Shown: positions 43,580 through 52,130 of the stretch, in pieces
How the letters are laid out: each line of letters opens with the position of its first letter
Position numbering within the stretch: the stretch's first letter is position 1
Source of the DNA: Streptomyces huiliensis
GTDB taxonomy: Bacteria > Actinomycetota > Actinomycetes > Streptomycetales > Streptomycetaceae
Reading direction: 5' to 3'
DNA length: 64,000 bases
NCBI RefSeq assembly: GCF_020037025.1
Contig: NZ_JAIQLH010000037.1
Span: 29,984 to 93,983 of the forward strand
Position numbers and translations under genes: made by a program
Notes under the pieces: generated by a model
Seen by the model: only the letters and a program-made list of their open reading frames with translations
The model's database searches: none
What the model was told of the DNA's origin: nothing

Positions 43580-44770
43580 TCAGGCCGTTCCCGGCTCCGC
43601 GGCGCGGGCGGGGAACGGCAGTACCGCAACGGTTACGTTGTCGTGCCCCCCGCCGTCAAGGGCGTAACCGACCAGTCGGCGCGCGGTCTCCAGGGGCCGC
43701 TCGCGGGCGTCGGAGGGGACGACGGCGGCCATCCGCTCGGCGGTCTCGGCGTAGTTCCACAGGCCGTCGGTGCAGACGATGACGACGCCCGGGCGGTCCG
43801 GCTGGAAGGCCGCGGTGTGCGGCTCCACCTCGTAGGCGTCCGCGCCCAGCCAGCCGGTGATGGCGTGCGCCCGCTCGTCCGCGTACGCCTCCGCCTCCGA
43901 CAGCAGGCCGGCCGCCACCATCTGGGCGGCCCAGGAGTCGTCCTCGGTGAGCCGGGCGGGCTCGGTGGCACGGTCGTCGGGGACCCAGTAGGCGCGGCTG
44001 TCGCCGACCCAGCCGACGGTCAGCAGCTCGCCGGTGATGACGGCGCTGACGATGGTGCAGGCGGGGGCGTTCTCCTGCTGGTGGTGGCGGTGCTCGCGGG
44101 GGCGGTGGCCGGACGCGGCCAGGGCGTCGACGGCCCGCGCGGCGTCCAGGATCGCCCGGTGGGTGGCCTCCCGCGGCGGCGTGCCGGCCGCGACGGCCGC
44201 CTCCAGGGAGGCCAGCGCGCCGGCGCTCGCGGCGGCCGACGCCTCGTCGGACCGGGCGGCGGAGGACACGCCGTCACAGACGACGGCGAGCACGGCCGGC
44301 CCGCCGTCCGGCTGGGTCGTGGTGGACACCGCGAAGGCGTCCTCGTTGCGGTGGTGGCGCAGGCCGCGGTCGCTGACCGCGGCGACGCCCGGCGTCTCGT
44401 GCTCCATGTGATCCCGTTCGCGCGGCTGTGCATGCCCGCAGTGCTCGCAGTACCCGTCGTCGTCGATCATGCCGGACCGGCAGGCCCCGCAGACGCGCCG
44501 GCGGCCGGTCGGGCCGGTCGCGTCGGGCACCGGGAGGCCGGCCTGGCCCGGGACGGCCGGCGTCCCGGGCGGGGTCAGCCGGTAGTCGTCCGGCTCGCGG
44601 TAGCGGGCGGCCCGCCGGGGATCCCCGGCCGGGCCGCCGGGGGAGACCGCCGCAGGGGCCGCCGCCGAGAGGTCCGCGCCGCAGCCGCCGCAGAAGTTGT
44701 CGGCGGGGTCCAGCGGCTCATGGCAGACGGGACAGGCCGTCAGCTGTGCGGATTGCGGCAGTTGCGACAT
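43580..44770 (-). CDS. PP2C-type Ser/Thr phosphatase with N-terminal zinc ribbons
   Basis: 396 residues beginning three bases after the kinase stop. The N-terminus has two zinc-ribbon modules (CPVCHEPLDPADNFCGGCG, then CGACRSGMIDDDGYCEHCG). The PPM/PP2C domain spans about 130-390 with the metal aspartates in HRNEDAF, VVCDGVSS, CTDGLW and GHDNVTV. It probably reverses the neighbouring kinase's phosphorylations. Confidence 0.92.
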   Translation of the reverse strand: MSQLPQSAQLTACPVCHEPLDPADNFCGGCGADLSAAAPAAVSPGGPAGDPRRAARYREPDDYRLTPPGTPAVPGQAGLPVPDATGPTGRRRVCGACRSGMIDDDGYCEHCGHAQPRERDHMEHETPGVAAVSDRGLRHHRNEDAFAVSTTTQPDGGPAVLAVVCDGVSSAARSDEASAAASAGALASLEAAVAAGTPPREATHRAILDAARAVDALAASGHRPREHRHHQQENAPACTIVSAVITGELLTVGWVGDSRAYWVPDDRATEPARLTEDDSWAAQMVAAGLLSEAEAYADERAHAITGWLGADAYEVEPHTAAFQPDRPGVVIVCTDGLWNYAETAERMAAVVPSDARERPLETARRLVGYALDGGGHDNVTVAVLPFPARAAEPGTA

Positions 44771-44773
44771 CGA

Positions 44774-47341
44774 TCACACCCATGTCCTGGGGCGGAAGCG
44801 GTTGGCCCGTTCCACCAGTTCGATCCGTTCCCCGCCGTCCCCGGCGAGGCGGGCGAGCACGCGGTACGCGCGTTCCAGCCCGAAGCGCAGGCTCCGTTCG
44901 TCCGTGCCGGCACCGAGCAGGGCGGCCTGCCGGCCGTCCGCGACCGGCGCGCCCGCGCGGCCGGACAGCACCCAGTCCAGCGCGGTGCCCAGCACCTCCG
45001 TGGCCAGCCGCTCGCGGCGCTCCTGGTCAAGGCCGACCTCGGAGAGCCGCTCGACCTGCCCGGCGGCGGCCGTCAGGTCGTCGAGCAGGTGCTCGTGCGG
45101 CGAGCGGCGGCGCAGCCGGGCGCGGACCGCCGCGACCCGGGCCGCGGTGAAGTGGATGGACGCCTCCGGTACGGACTCCAGCGTCTCCACCGCGCCCGTC
45201 CGGTCCCCGGCCGCCAGCCGCACCCGGGCCAGCCCGAAGGCGGCGCTGACGAAGCCGGGGTCGGTGCTCCACACCAGACGGTAGTACTCGGCGGCGTTGT
45301 CGAGCTGGCCCAGCACCTCGGCGCAGACGCCGAGGGCCAGCTTGGGGGCCGGCTCGCCCGGGAACGCGTCGTAGACGGCGTCGAAGGAGAGCGCGGCCGT
45401 CTCGTTGTCGCCGGTCACGAGCGCGTGCAGGCCGCGGTACCAGACGATCCGCCAGTCGTCGGGATACTCGGCCTCCAGGGAGGCCATCGCCTTCCCGGCG
45501 TGCGTCAGCTCGCCGAGTTCCAACTGTGCGCGGAAGCGGCGCAGTCGCAGCTCCAGCGAGTTGACGGGCGCGGCCTGGAGCGCCGCGTACGTCTCGGCGG
45601 GCCGCGCGGAGAGCAGACCGGCGAGGAAGCCGGCGTTGGGGTCGGACGGGTCGGCCATCGGGACGGGCAGCGCGAACGCGGCGGCCGGGACGTCCAGCGG
45701 GGCGAGCGCGGGCGGCTCGGCCGGGGGCGCGGCGGCGACGGGCGGCGGCGCCTGCCGGGGCGCCCGGGACAGGACGGAACGGGACGCGCGGGCGCCGAGC
45801 ACCGACGGGTCCCGGCCCTCGTCCTCGAACAGGACGGTGTCCACCACCCGCGGCTCCGGCCCGAACAGCGTCGACAGGGCGGGCCGCGGGGTGCCCGTCT
45901 GGAGCGCCACGACCTCCCGCAGGACGCCCGTGAGCTGGTCGGCCATCTCCGCGGCCGAGGAGAACCGGCGGGCCGGGTCGGGGTCCGTGGCGCGCACCAG
46001 CAGCCGGTAGAACGACTCGTAGCGGCTGAAGACCTCGATGTTGTCCGGGTCGGGCAGGCTGTCGGAGAAGACGCTGGTGTAGCCCTGGAAGTCGAAGGTG
46101 AGGACGGCGAGCGTGCGGGCCACCGTGTACAGGTCGGAGGCGACGGACGGGCCGACCTCCGCGACCTCGGGGGCCTGGTAGCCGACCGTGCCGTAGATGG
46201 CGCTCTCGTCGTCGTCCATCCGCCGGACCGCGCCCATGTCGATCAGCTTGAGCTGGTCCTGCTGCTGTATCGCGTTGTCGACCTTGAAGTCGCAGTAGAG
46301 CAGGTTGCGGCTGTGCAGGTGGCCGAGGGCCTCCAGGGCCTCGATGCCGTAGGCGCAGGCCTGTTCGACGGGGAGCGGGTCGCGCCGGCCGTCCGGGAGC
46401 CGCCGTTCGTTGGCGATGTCCTTGAGGGACTTGCCGCCGACGTACTCCATGACGATGTAGCCGTCGAGGCTGCCGGTGCGCTGGTCGAGGTGCTCGACGA
46501 AGTTGTAGATGCGGACGATGTTGGCGTGCTCGATCTCGGCCAGGAAGCGCCGCTCGGCGAGGGCGACGGCGAGGGCGTCCTCGTCGCCGGTGTCGAGCAG
46601 GCCCTTGAGGACGACCCAGCGGTCGGAGACCGCGCGGTCCATGGCCAGGTAGATCCAGCCCAGGCCGCCGTGGGCCAGGCAGCCCGCCACCTCGTACTGC
46701 CCGTGCACGACGTCGCCGGCGCGCAGCTTGGGGACGAACGAGTAGGGGTGGCCGCACTTGGTGCAGAAGCCCTCGGTGCGGCCGGGGCGGTCGCCGCGCG
46801 AGCGGCCGACCGGCTCGCCGCAGTCGCTCTTGCTGCAGAACCGCTTGCGCTCGGGCACCTCGGGGTTGGCCAGGACGGCGGTGCGCGGGTCGGGGCGCGG
46901 CACGCCCGGCATGCTGACCAGGCCGGCGCCGAGCTTGTTCCGGGCGGAGGCGGCGGTTCCGGAGCGTGAGCTGCGGACGGACACCGAGCGGGAGGCCGTG
47001 CTCCCGCCGCCGAGCGTGGAGCGCGACAGCCGTCCCGAGACGGACCGGCGGGACGGTGCGGAACGTGAGGAGCGGGATGACCGGGACGAGCGGGACGACT
47101 GGGCGGAGCCCGTGGAGCTCGTCGAGCCGTGTGCGCCGGTTCCGCCGGTTCCTCCGGTTCCTCCGGCTCCTCCGGCTCCTCCGGCGACGATGCCGGTGGC
47201 CGGTGAGGAGAGCGTCCCCGCGGGCGAGACGACCGGCGCGAGGCCGCAGGTGTCGCAGTACGTCTCGCCGCCGCCGACGTCCTCGTAGGCGCCCGCGCAG
47301 CCCGGCCGCTGGCAGGCCGTGGTGCCGTTGTCTCCGCTCAT
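44774..47341 (-). CDS. pknG: PknG-like Ser/Thr protein kinase with TPR domain
   Basis: 855 residues. An N-terminal zinc-ribbon (CQRPGC...YCDTCG), a Ser/Thr/Arg-rich linker and a second Cys-rich module (FCSKSDCGEP...FCTKCG) resemble the rubredoxin-like part of mycobacterial PknG. The kinase domain (about 205-480) has VVLKGLL for the lysine, LLYCDFKVDN as catalytic loop and LIDMGAV in place of DFG, the PknG style. A TPR-like C-terminal domain fills the rest. PknG controls glutamate and 2-oxoglutarate metabolism downstream of GlnX/GlnH; the same pair is encoded in this operon. The start overlaps the upstream stop (ATGA). Confidence 0.9.
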   Translation of the reverse strand: MSGDNGTTACQRPGCAGAYEDVGGGETYCDTCGLAPVVSPAGTLSSPATGIVAGGAGGAGGTGGTGGTGAHGSTSSTGSAQSSRSSRSSRSSRSAPSRRSVSGRLSRSTLGGGSTASRSVSVRSSRSGTAASARNKLGAGLVSMPGVPRPDPRTAVLANPEVPERKRFCSKSDCGEPVGRSRGDRPGRTEGFCTKCGHPYSFVPKLRAGDVVHGQYEVAGCLAHGGLGWIYLAMDRAVSDRWVVLKGLLDTGDEDALAVALAERRFLAEIEHANIVRIYNFVEHLDQRTGSLDGYIVMEYVGGKSLKDIANERRLPDGRRDPLPVEQACAYGIEALEALGHLHSRNLLYCDFKVDNAIQQQDQLKLIDMGAVRRMDDDESAIYGTVGYQAPEVAEVGPSVASDLYTVARTLAVLTFDFQGYTSVFSDSLPDPDNIEVFSRYESFYRLLVRATDPDPARRFSSAAEMADQLTGVLREVVALQTGTPRPALSTLFGPEPRVVDTVLFEDEGRDPSVLGARASRSVLSRAPRQAPPPVAAAPPAEPPALAPLDVPAAAFALPVPMADPSDPNAGFLAGLLSARPAETYAALQAAPVNSLELRLRRFRAQLELGELTHAGKAMASLEAEYPDDWRIVWYRGLHALVTGDNETAALSFDAVYDAFPGEPAPKLALGVCAEVLGQLDNAAEYYRLVWSTDPGFVSAAFGLARVRLAAGDRTGAVETLESVPEASIHFTAARVAAVRARLRRRSPHEHLLDDLTAAAGQVERLSEVGLDQERRERLATEVLGTALDWVLSGRAGAPVADGRQAALLGAGTDERSLRFGLERAYRVLARLAGDGGERIELVERANRFRPRTWV

Positions 47342-48663
47342 CTTTCCCCCCTGTGGTCATGGACGCTCCGGCCCGGGCTTCCGTTGCCCGGCGGAGCCAG
47401 CGCCCCGGCGACCGCCTGCTGGTAGCGCAGGACGGCCTGTTCGGCGGCCGCCAGATCGCAGGGGGCGCTCCAGAGCATGCGGCGGGCGGCGTCGTACCGC
47501 TCGCCGAGGAACGGGTCCTCCGCCAGGCCGTGCCGGCCGGCCTTCGCCCGGTAGGCGTCCAGCCGGCCGCGCAGCTCGGCCCGGACGGCGAGGGGCGCGG
47601 TGACCGCCGTCAGCGAGGCGCGGGCCCGCAGCAGCTCCTCCTCGGCGCGTTGCTCCAGGCTCTCCAGGAGCGGCGAGAGCCGGTGCCAGCGGGCGCGTCT
47701 GCGGTGTTCGGCGGCGACGGACAGCTGCTCGTAGAGGGCGGTCGGCGGGCCGGAGACGGCCGGGACCTCGGAGGCGGCGATCTTGGACAGCACCTCCGCG
47801 CGGGCCTGCCGGGCCTCCTCCAGCGTGCGGTCCGCGCGGGAGAGGACGTCCCGCACCCGCATCAGCCGCTGCTCGGCGTCCTGCCGGACCGTCAGCACCG
47901 CCTCGATCTCCCGCCGGACGTCCTCCAGGGCGCGGGCGGCGCGGTCGTAACGCCTGGTGTCGGTACGGCCGCCGCCCGGCGCGGAACTGGGGGAGGCGCC
48001 GGTCCAGAAGGCCAGCGGATCGGATATCACCTCGGCCCGCAGGGCGGTCAGTTCGCGGGTGATCTCCTCCAGGTCGTCGCCGGACGGGTGTTCGCCGGGA
48101 CGGACACCTACCGAGTGGGCCAGCGAGCGGGTGCGGCGCAGCTCGGCGGCGAGCAGGTCGATGCGGGCGGGGAGCGCGGACCAGACGGCGTCGGCGACCA
48201 CGACCACGTCCAGGGCCTGCGCGTACCAGCCGTTCATCCGGTCGACGAGCTCTTCGAGGGTCAGCCGCTCGCTGAGCCGGGCCGCGCCGCCGAGCGTGGT
48301 CAACTGGGCGGCCGGGTCGCCGCCCGGCAGGGTGACGCGGGCGCCGCGCAGCAGGTCGGTCAGCTCGGACAGCTCGCTCTGGTGCGGCCAGCGGCGGCGG
48401 GAGCGCAGCTCGCGGGCGCGGGTGAGGGCGTCGGTGTAGGCGTCGAAGTACGTCCAGAGCCGGTTGATGAGCTGCTCGGCGACCGTCCACCGGGCTCTGG
48501 TGACGCCGGACAGGTCGGCGCCCTCCAACAGGCGACGGCCGGCGTGGTCCTGCAGGGCGAGCAGGGAGGACTCGACGGCCTCGTGCTCCGCGCCGAGCCG
48601 CGCCAGCGCGCGGTCGACCTCCTCGCGGCTCAAGACCGGCCCGGTGGGCCCCGCGACCGCCAT
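47338..48663 (-). CDS. Coiled-coil protein of the PknG operon
   Basis: 441 residues, ATG with GGAGAGGGG upstream. Almost entirely helical (EEVDRALARLGAEHEAVESSLLALQ, VRREIEAVLTVRQDAEQRLMRVRDVLSRADRTLEEA). No membrane segments or catalytic motif are seen. It couples to pknG by ATGA, which supports a scaffold or adaptor role between the sensor proteins and the kinase; that role is inference. No equivalent gene is known to me in the mycobacterial glnX-glnH-pknG operon. Confidence 0.7.
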   Translation of the reverse strand: MAVAGPTGPVLSREEVDRALARLGAEHEAVESSLLALQDHAGRRLLEGADLSGVTRARWTVAEQLINRLWTYFDAYTDALTRARELRSRRRWPHQSELSELTDLLRGARVTLPGGDPAAQLTTLGGAARLSERLTLEELVDRMNGWYAQALDVVVVADAVWSALPARIDLLAAELRRTRSLAHSVGVRPGEHPSGDDLEEITRELTALRAEVISDPLAFWTGASPSSAPGGGRTDTRRYDRAARALEDVRREIEAVLTVRQDAEQRLMRVRDVLSRADRTLEEARQARAEVLSKIAASEVPAVSGPPTALYEQLSVAAEHRRRARWHRLSPLLESLEQRAEEELLRARASLTAVTAPLAVRAELRGRLDAYRAKAGRHGLAEDPFLGERYDAARRMLWSAPCDLAAAEQAVLRYQQAVAGALAPPGNGSPGRSVHDHRGER

Positions 48664-48709
48664 CGGTCCCCTCTCCTGTCCGCGGCCCGCGCCGCTTCCC
48701 GCCAGTTTT

Positions 48710-48779
48710 GTACCGGTGCTGCCGTACCGGTGCTGTCGTACCGGTGCTGTCGTACCGGTGCTGTCGTACCGGTGCTGTG
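48710..48779. repeat. Five-copy 14-bp tandem repeat
   Basis: GTACCGGTGCTGTC repeats at 48710, 48724, 48738, 48752 and 48766, in the 207-bp gap between glnH and the coiled-coil gene, followed by a pyrimidine-rich stretch. Copy number is likely to vary. It could affect read-through within the operon. Confidence 0.75.
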
Positions 48780-48870
48780 CCGGGGGTCCGCCGTCCGGCC
48801 CCCGGGTGCCGCTTCCCGTCCGTCCTCCCTTTCCCCTCCTCTTTCCCCTCTTCCCCGGTCTTTCCGGGCG

Positions 48871-49956
48871 TCAGTCCCGGTACTTGGGCTCCGGAGGTGC
48901 CGTGATGCCGAGATCGGCGCGGGCCAGCCACTGGCGGTAGGCCTGCATCCAGGGGCTCGACGTGCCCCCGGCCCGGTAGTCGTCCAGCACCGCGTTGACC
49001 CGGCGTACCAGGTCCTCCGATCCGCGGTTCACCGCCACGCCGTAGTACTCGGTGGTGAACGGTTTGCCGACGAGTACCACGGACGGGTCCTGCGCCGCCT
49101 GTCCGGCGCCCAGCGCGTTGTCGGTGAGGATGGCGTCGACCTGGCCGAGCTGGAGCCGTACCAGGCAGTCGAGTTGGTTCGGGACGGTGGTCACCTTCGC
49201 GGACGCCCGCTTCGCCAGCTCGGCCTCGGCCGTGGAACCGGCGGCGGCGCAGACCTTCCGCCCGGTCAGGGAGTCGTCGTCGATGCCGGTGATCGTCGAG
49301 CCCTTGGGCACCAGCAGTTGCTGGCCGGCCTGGAAATAGGCCGTGGAGAAGGCAACTTCCTTGATCCTGTCGCAGCTGATGCTCATCGTACGGGCGACGA
49401 TATCCACCTTGCCCGACTTCAGGGCGGGAATGCGCTGATTGGTGGGGATGGCCAGGAACGTCACCTTGTCCGGGTCGCCCAGGATCGCCTTGGCGACGGC
49501 CCGGACCAGCGCGATGTCGAAGCCGTCGAGCTTGCCCGTGGCCGGGTCGCGGTAGCCCCAGCGGTAGCTGTTCTGGTCGACGCCGGCGATCAGCCGGCCG
49601 CGCTCCTTGATCCGGCGGACGGCGGGGCCGTCGGCGGTGGAGGGCCGCAGACTGGCTTCCGGGTCGGTGCAGTCGGCGGCGCGCTCCGCGGGGGCCGCGG
49701 CGGCGGCCGGTCGTGCCGCCGCCGTCGCCGGTCGGCCGTCGGTCCGTCCCGGCGGGCCGCCGCCGGGCAGCAGCAGCGCCGCGACCGCGGCCAGGGCGCA
49801 CGTCACCACCATGGCCACGGTGGCCCCGAACACCGTCCTGGCCGTGCGGGCTGTCCGGGCCGACCGGGCGGTCTGGGTTGTGTGGGCCGTGTGGGCCGTC
49901 TCGGTCGTTCTCGCGTGCATGTCCCCTCCCCCGTTCGTCCGTGCCGTCCCGCTCAT
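48871..49956 (-). CDS. glnH: GlnH-like periplasmic amino-acid-binding protein
   Basis: 361 residues from the ATG in an ATGA overlap with glnX; a second ATG at 49920 with GGGGGAGGGG upstream is equally good. An N-terminal membrane anchor (about 45-66, ATVAMVVTCALAAVAALLLPGG) without lipobox cysteine leads to a type-3 solute-binding fold (RGRLIAGVDQNSYRWGYRDP, LDGFDIALVRAVAKAI, SISCDRIKEVAFSTAYF). The mycobacterial orthologue senses aspartate and glutamate outside the membrane. No ABC permease is nearby, in line with a sensor role. Confidence 0.85.
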   Translation of the reverse strand: MSGTARTNGGGDMHARTTETAHTAHTTQTARSARTARTARTVFGATVAMVVTCALAAVAALLLPGGGPPGRTDGRPATAAARPAAAAAPAERAADCTDPEASLRPSTADGPAVRRIKERGRLIAGVDQNSYRWGYRDPATGKLDGFDIALVRAVAKAILGDPDKVTFLAIPTNQRIPALKSGKVDIVARTMSISCDRIKEVAFSTAYFQAGQQLLVPKGSTITGIDDDSLTGRKVCAAAGSTAEAELAKRASAKVTTVPNQLDCLVRLQLGQVDAILTDNALGAGQAAQDPSVVLVGKPFTTEYYGVAVNRGSEDLVRRVNAVLDDYRAGGTSSPWMQAYRQWLARADLGITAPPEPKYRD

Positions 49957-51377
49957 CGGTACTCCGACAGCCTGCGGCCGATGCCCGTCACCACGGCGGC
50001 GGCACCCAGCACGGCGAGGACGCCGGCGCCCGCCGCCAGCCCGGTCAGGGCGCCGCGCCCGTCGTCGGCGGCCCGCCGGAAGTCGTCCTTCTCGTGGTCC
50101 AGCGCCTTCCGCAGCGCCGTGTCGACGTGGTCGAACGACGCGCCCGTGCTGTCCCGTTCGCCGATCACCTGCGGCAGCGCCCGGTCGTAGTCACCGGCGA
50201 CGTCCGCCGCGCGCGCCGCGGCGTGCCGCCGCTGCCAGTCGCGCACCCCGTCGATCGCCTCCGTCACCGGGGCGCGGCCGTCCGCGCCGTCGGCGAGGGA
50301 CTTCGCCCGGTCCAGCAGGCTCCCGGCGGCCGGGGCGTCACCCGTGCCCCCGAAGAGGTCCCGCATGTCCCGCCCGTAGCCCTCCTCGTAGGCGTCCTTG
50401 CCGTCGTCCGTGAGCACGGCACCGCGCGCCACCAGCGACAGGCTCTCGGCACCGTGCGCCTGGAGCGCGCTGATCCGGGCCATGCCGATCACCTGGAGGG
50501 ACTTGGCGCCGTGGTCGTACGAGTCCTCCAACTCCGCCCGGGCCAGGCCGTGGCCCACCCCCAGCCACACCAGCACCACCAGCGTGGACGCCGTGGCGGC
50601 CAGCAGTCCGCGGTCGAACACCCGGTTGGTGCGCAGGAACGCGCGGCGCTGGACCCAGCCGAGCGCGCCGAGCGCGAGGAGGCCGACGGCTATCGCCGCC
50701 CAGGGCAGCTCCTCGGCGTCGGCGTAGTCGGCCTCCAGCCGGTCCCGCTCCGCCTCGTACAGCCGGCGGGCGGCGGGCAGCAGGTCCTCGCGCATGCGGT
50801 CGCTGGCGTAGCGGAGGTACGCGCCGCCCAGCGGGAGGCCCTGCCGGTTGTCGGCCCTGGCCTGCTCGACCAGGCCGGTGTAGACGGGCAGCCGCTCGTT
50901 CAGCGTCGCTATCTGCCGGCGCTCGGCGGGGGAGCCGCCGGTGTTGGCCGCCGCCTTGACCAGCAGCTGCGACGCGGTGGCGATGTCCTTCTCGTACCGC
51001 TGCCGGACCGCGCGGGTCTCCTTGGCGCCGGCCAGGAAGCCGGTGGCGGCGGTGGTGTCCGCGTCCGCCAGAGAGGCGTAGATGTCCGCCGCGGCGGCGC
51101 TCAGCGGCTCGCTGCGCTCCACGACGGCGTCGGCCGCCCGGGCCCGGTCCGTCACCTGCCAGGCGGTGACCGCGCCGAACGCGATCAGCAGCGCGGCCAG
51201 CGCGGCGCCGATCACCCGGAGTCTGCCCGGCTCCGTTCTCGTCGCGGCCGTCCGCAGCCTGGCGAACTGCGCGCGCCAGGCGGCGCGCTCCGACCCGCGG
51301 GCCGGAACCCCCGCCTGTCCGGCGCCCGGTCCCCGTCCAGGCCCCGGTGGCGCGGCTGTCCGTAGCGGTTGTGACAC
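49953..51377 (-). CDS. glnX: GlnX-like four-helix membrane protein
   Basis: 474 residues from the GTG at 51377, chosen for GGGGGAGGT just upstream. Four membrane helices: VIGAALAALLIAFGAVTAW, AIAVGLLALGALGW, ASTLVVLVWLGVGHGLA and a last one near the C-terminus. Between them are two extracellular helical regions that resemble four-helix-bundle sensor domains. In mycobacteria GlnX relays GlnH binding to PknG inside the cell. First gene of the operon. Confidence 0.8.
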   Translation of the reverse strand: MSQPLRTAAPPGPGRGPGAGQAGVPARGSERAAWRAQFARLRTAATRTEPGRLRVIGAALAALLIAFGAVTAWQVTDRARAADAVVERSEPLSAAAADIYASLADADTTAATGFLAGAKETRAVRQRYEKDIATASQLLVKAAANTGGSPAERRQIATLNERLPVYTGLVEQARADNRQGLPLGGAYLRYASDRMREDLLPAARRLYEAERDRLEADYADAEELPWAAIAVGLLALGALGWVQRRAFLRTNRVFDRGLLAATASTLVVLVWLGVGHGLARAELEDSYDHGAKSLQVIGMARISALQAHGAESLSLVARGAVLTDDGKDAYEEGYGRDMRDLFGGTGDAPAAGSLLDRAKSLADGADGRAPVTEAIDGVRDWQRRHAAARAADVAGDYDRALPQVIGERDSTGASFDHVDTALRKALDHEKDDFRRAADDGRGALTGLAAGAGVLAVLGAAAVVTGIGRRLSEYR

Positions 51378-52130
51378 GAGACCTCCCCCTTGGTCGCCGG
51401 TGGTACCCGCCGCCGCCCGGCGCGGGGCGGGACGGGGCACCTGGCCAGAAGTATGGCGGCAGGGACTGACAAAGACACCAGGTACTTCGCGATCTTGTTC
51501 GGATCGCGATCTGTGCGGGGCGCGGTGTCGGCCGGTCTCTGTGCCTCTCTGTGTGTCTCTGCGCGTCTCTGCGCGTCTCTGTGCAGGTGTTCACGCGACG
51601 CGGGTGCCGAGCGGTTCCGCCGGGGACGGGCGGGGTGGGGGGGGGTGGGGTGGGGGAGCGAGGGGTAGGGCCGGGGCCAGGCAGGGGGCGGGAGCTGGTT
51701 CGGCCGGGCGGACGGCGGGCGCCCTCTGGCTCTCTGGCCCTCCGGGCCGGGTGGACGATTGCTCGCCGCTCGCCGCTCGCCGCTCGCCGCTCGCCGCTCG
51801 CCGCTCGCCGGTCCGGCCGGGCCTGCGCCCGCGCCGTGCATCCGGGCTCTGTGTGCCCGCCCTGCGCGTGCCGGTACGGTGTCCGCCGGTTTTGGGGCCC
51901 CGCCGGTCCTCCGCCCGCGCGGTGCGCCGGGTCTGCAGTCGCCGGTTCTTCGCCCGTGCCGTGTGCCGGTGCTCCGTGCGCCCGTCTTGTGCCTGGCAGT
52001 TCGGCGTCCGCCGGCCGCCCGGGTCCCGTCGATTGCTCTACCCCTCAGGCCCCTCAGGCCCCGCGCCCGTCGACTTTCCGCCGTTTGCTCTCCGCCCGGG
52101 CGGGCTCCCGCGTCCGTCGCCTCCTCGCCC
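51378..52130. other. 753-bp intergenic region with simple repeats and the promoter of the PknG operon
   Basis: No gene seen. It holds GCGATC/GATCGC inverted half-sites (about 51498-51522), a 10-bp tandem series of GTCTCTGYGC units (about 51530-51585) and an 8-bp series CGCTCGCC repeated about six times (about 51762-51811). These low-complexity tracts create the spurious long frames here. The promoter for the minus-strand operon must lie near 51400-51500, but I cannot place a -10 with confidence. Confidence 0.6.

Noticed and set aside
43643..50190. Two plus-strand frames over 1000 aa opposite the PknG operon
   Set aside because: Low-complexity antisense shadows of well-supported kinase, phosphatase and sensor genes.
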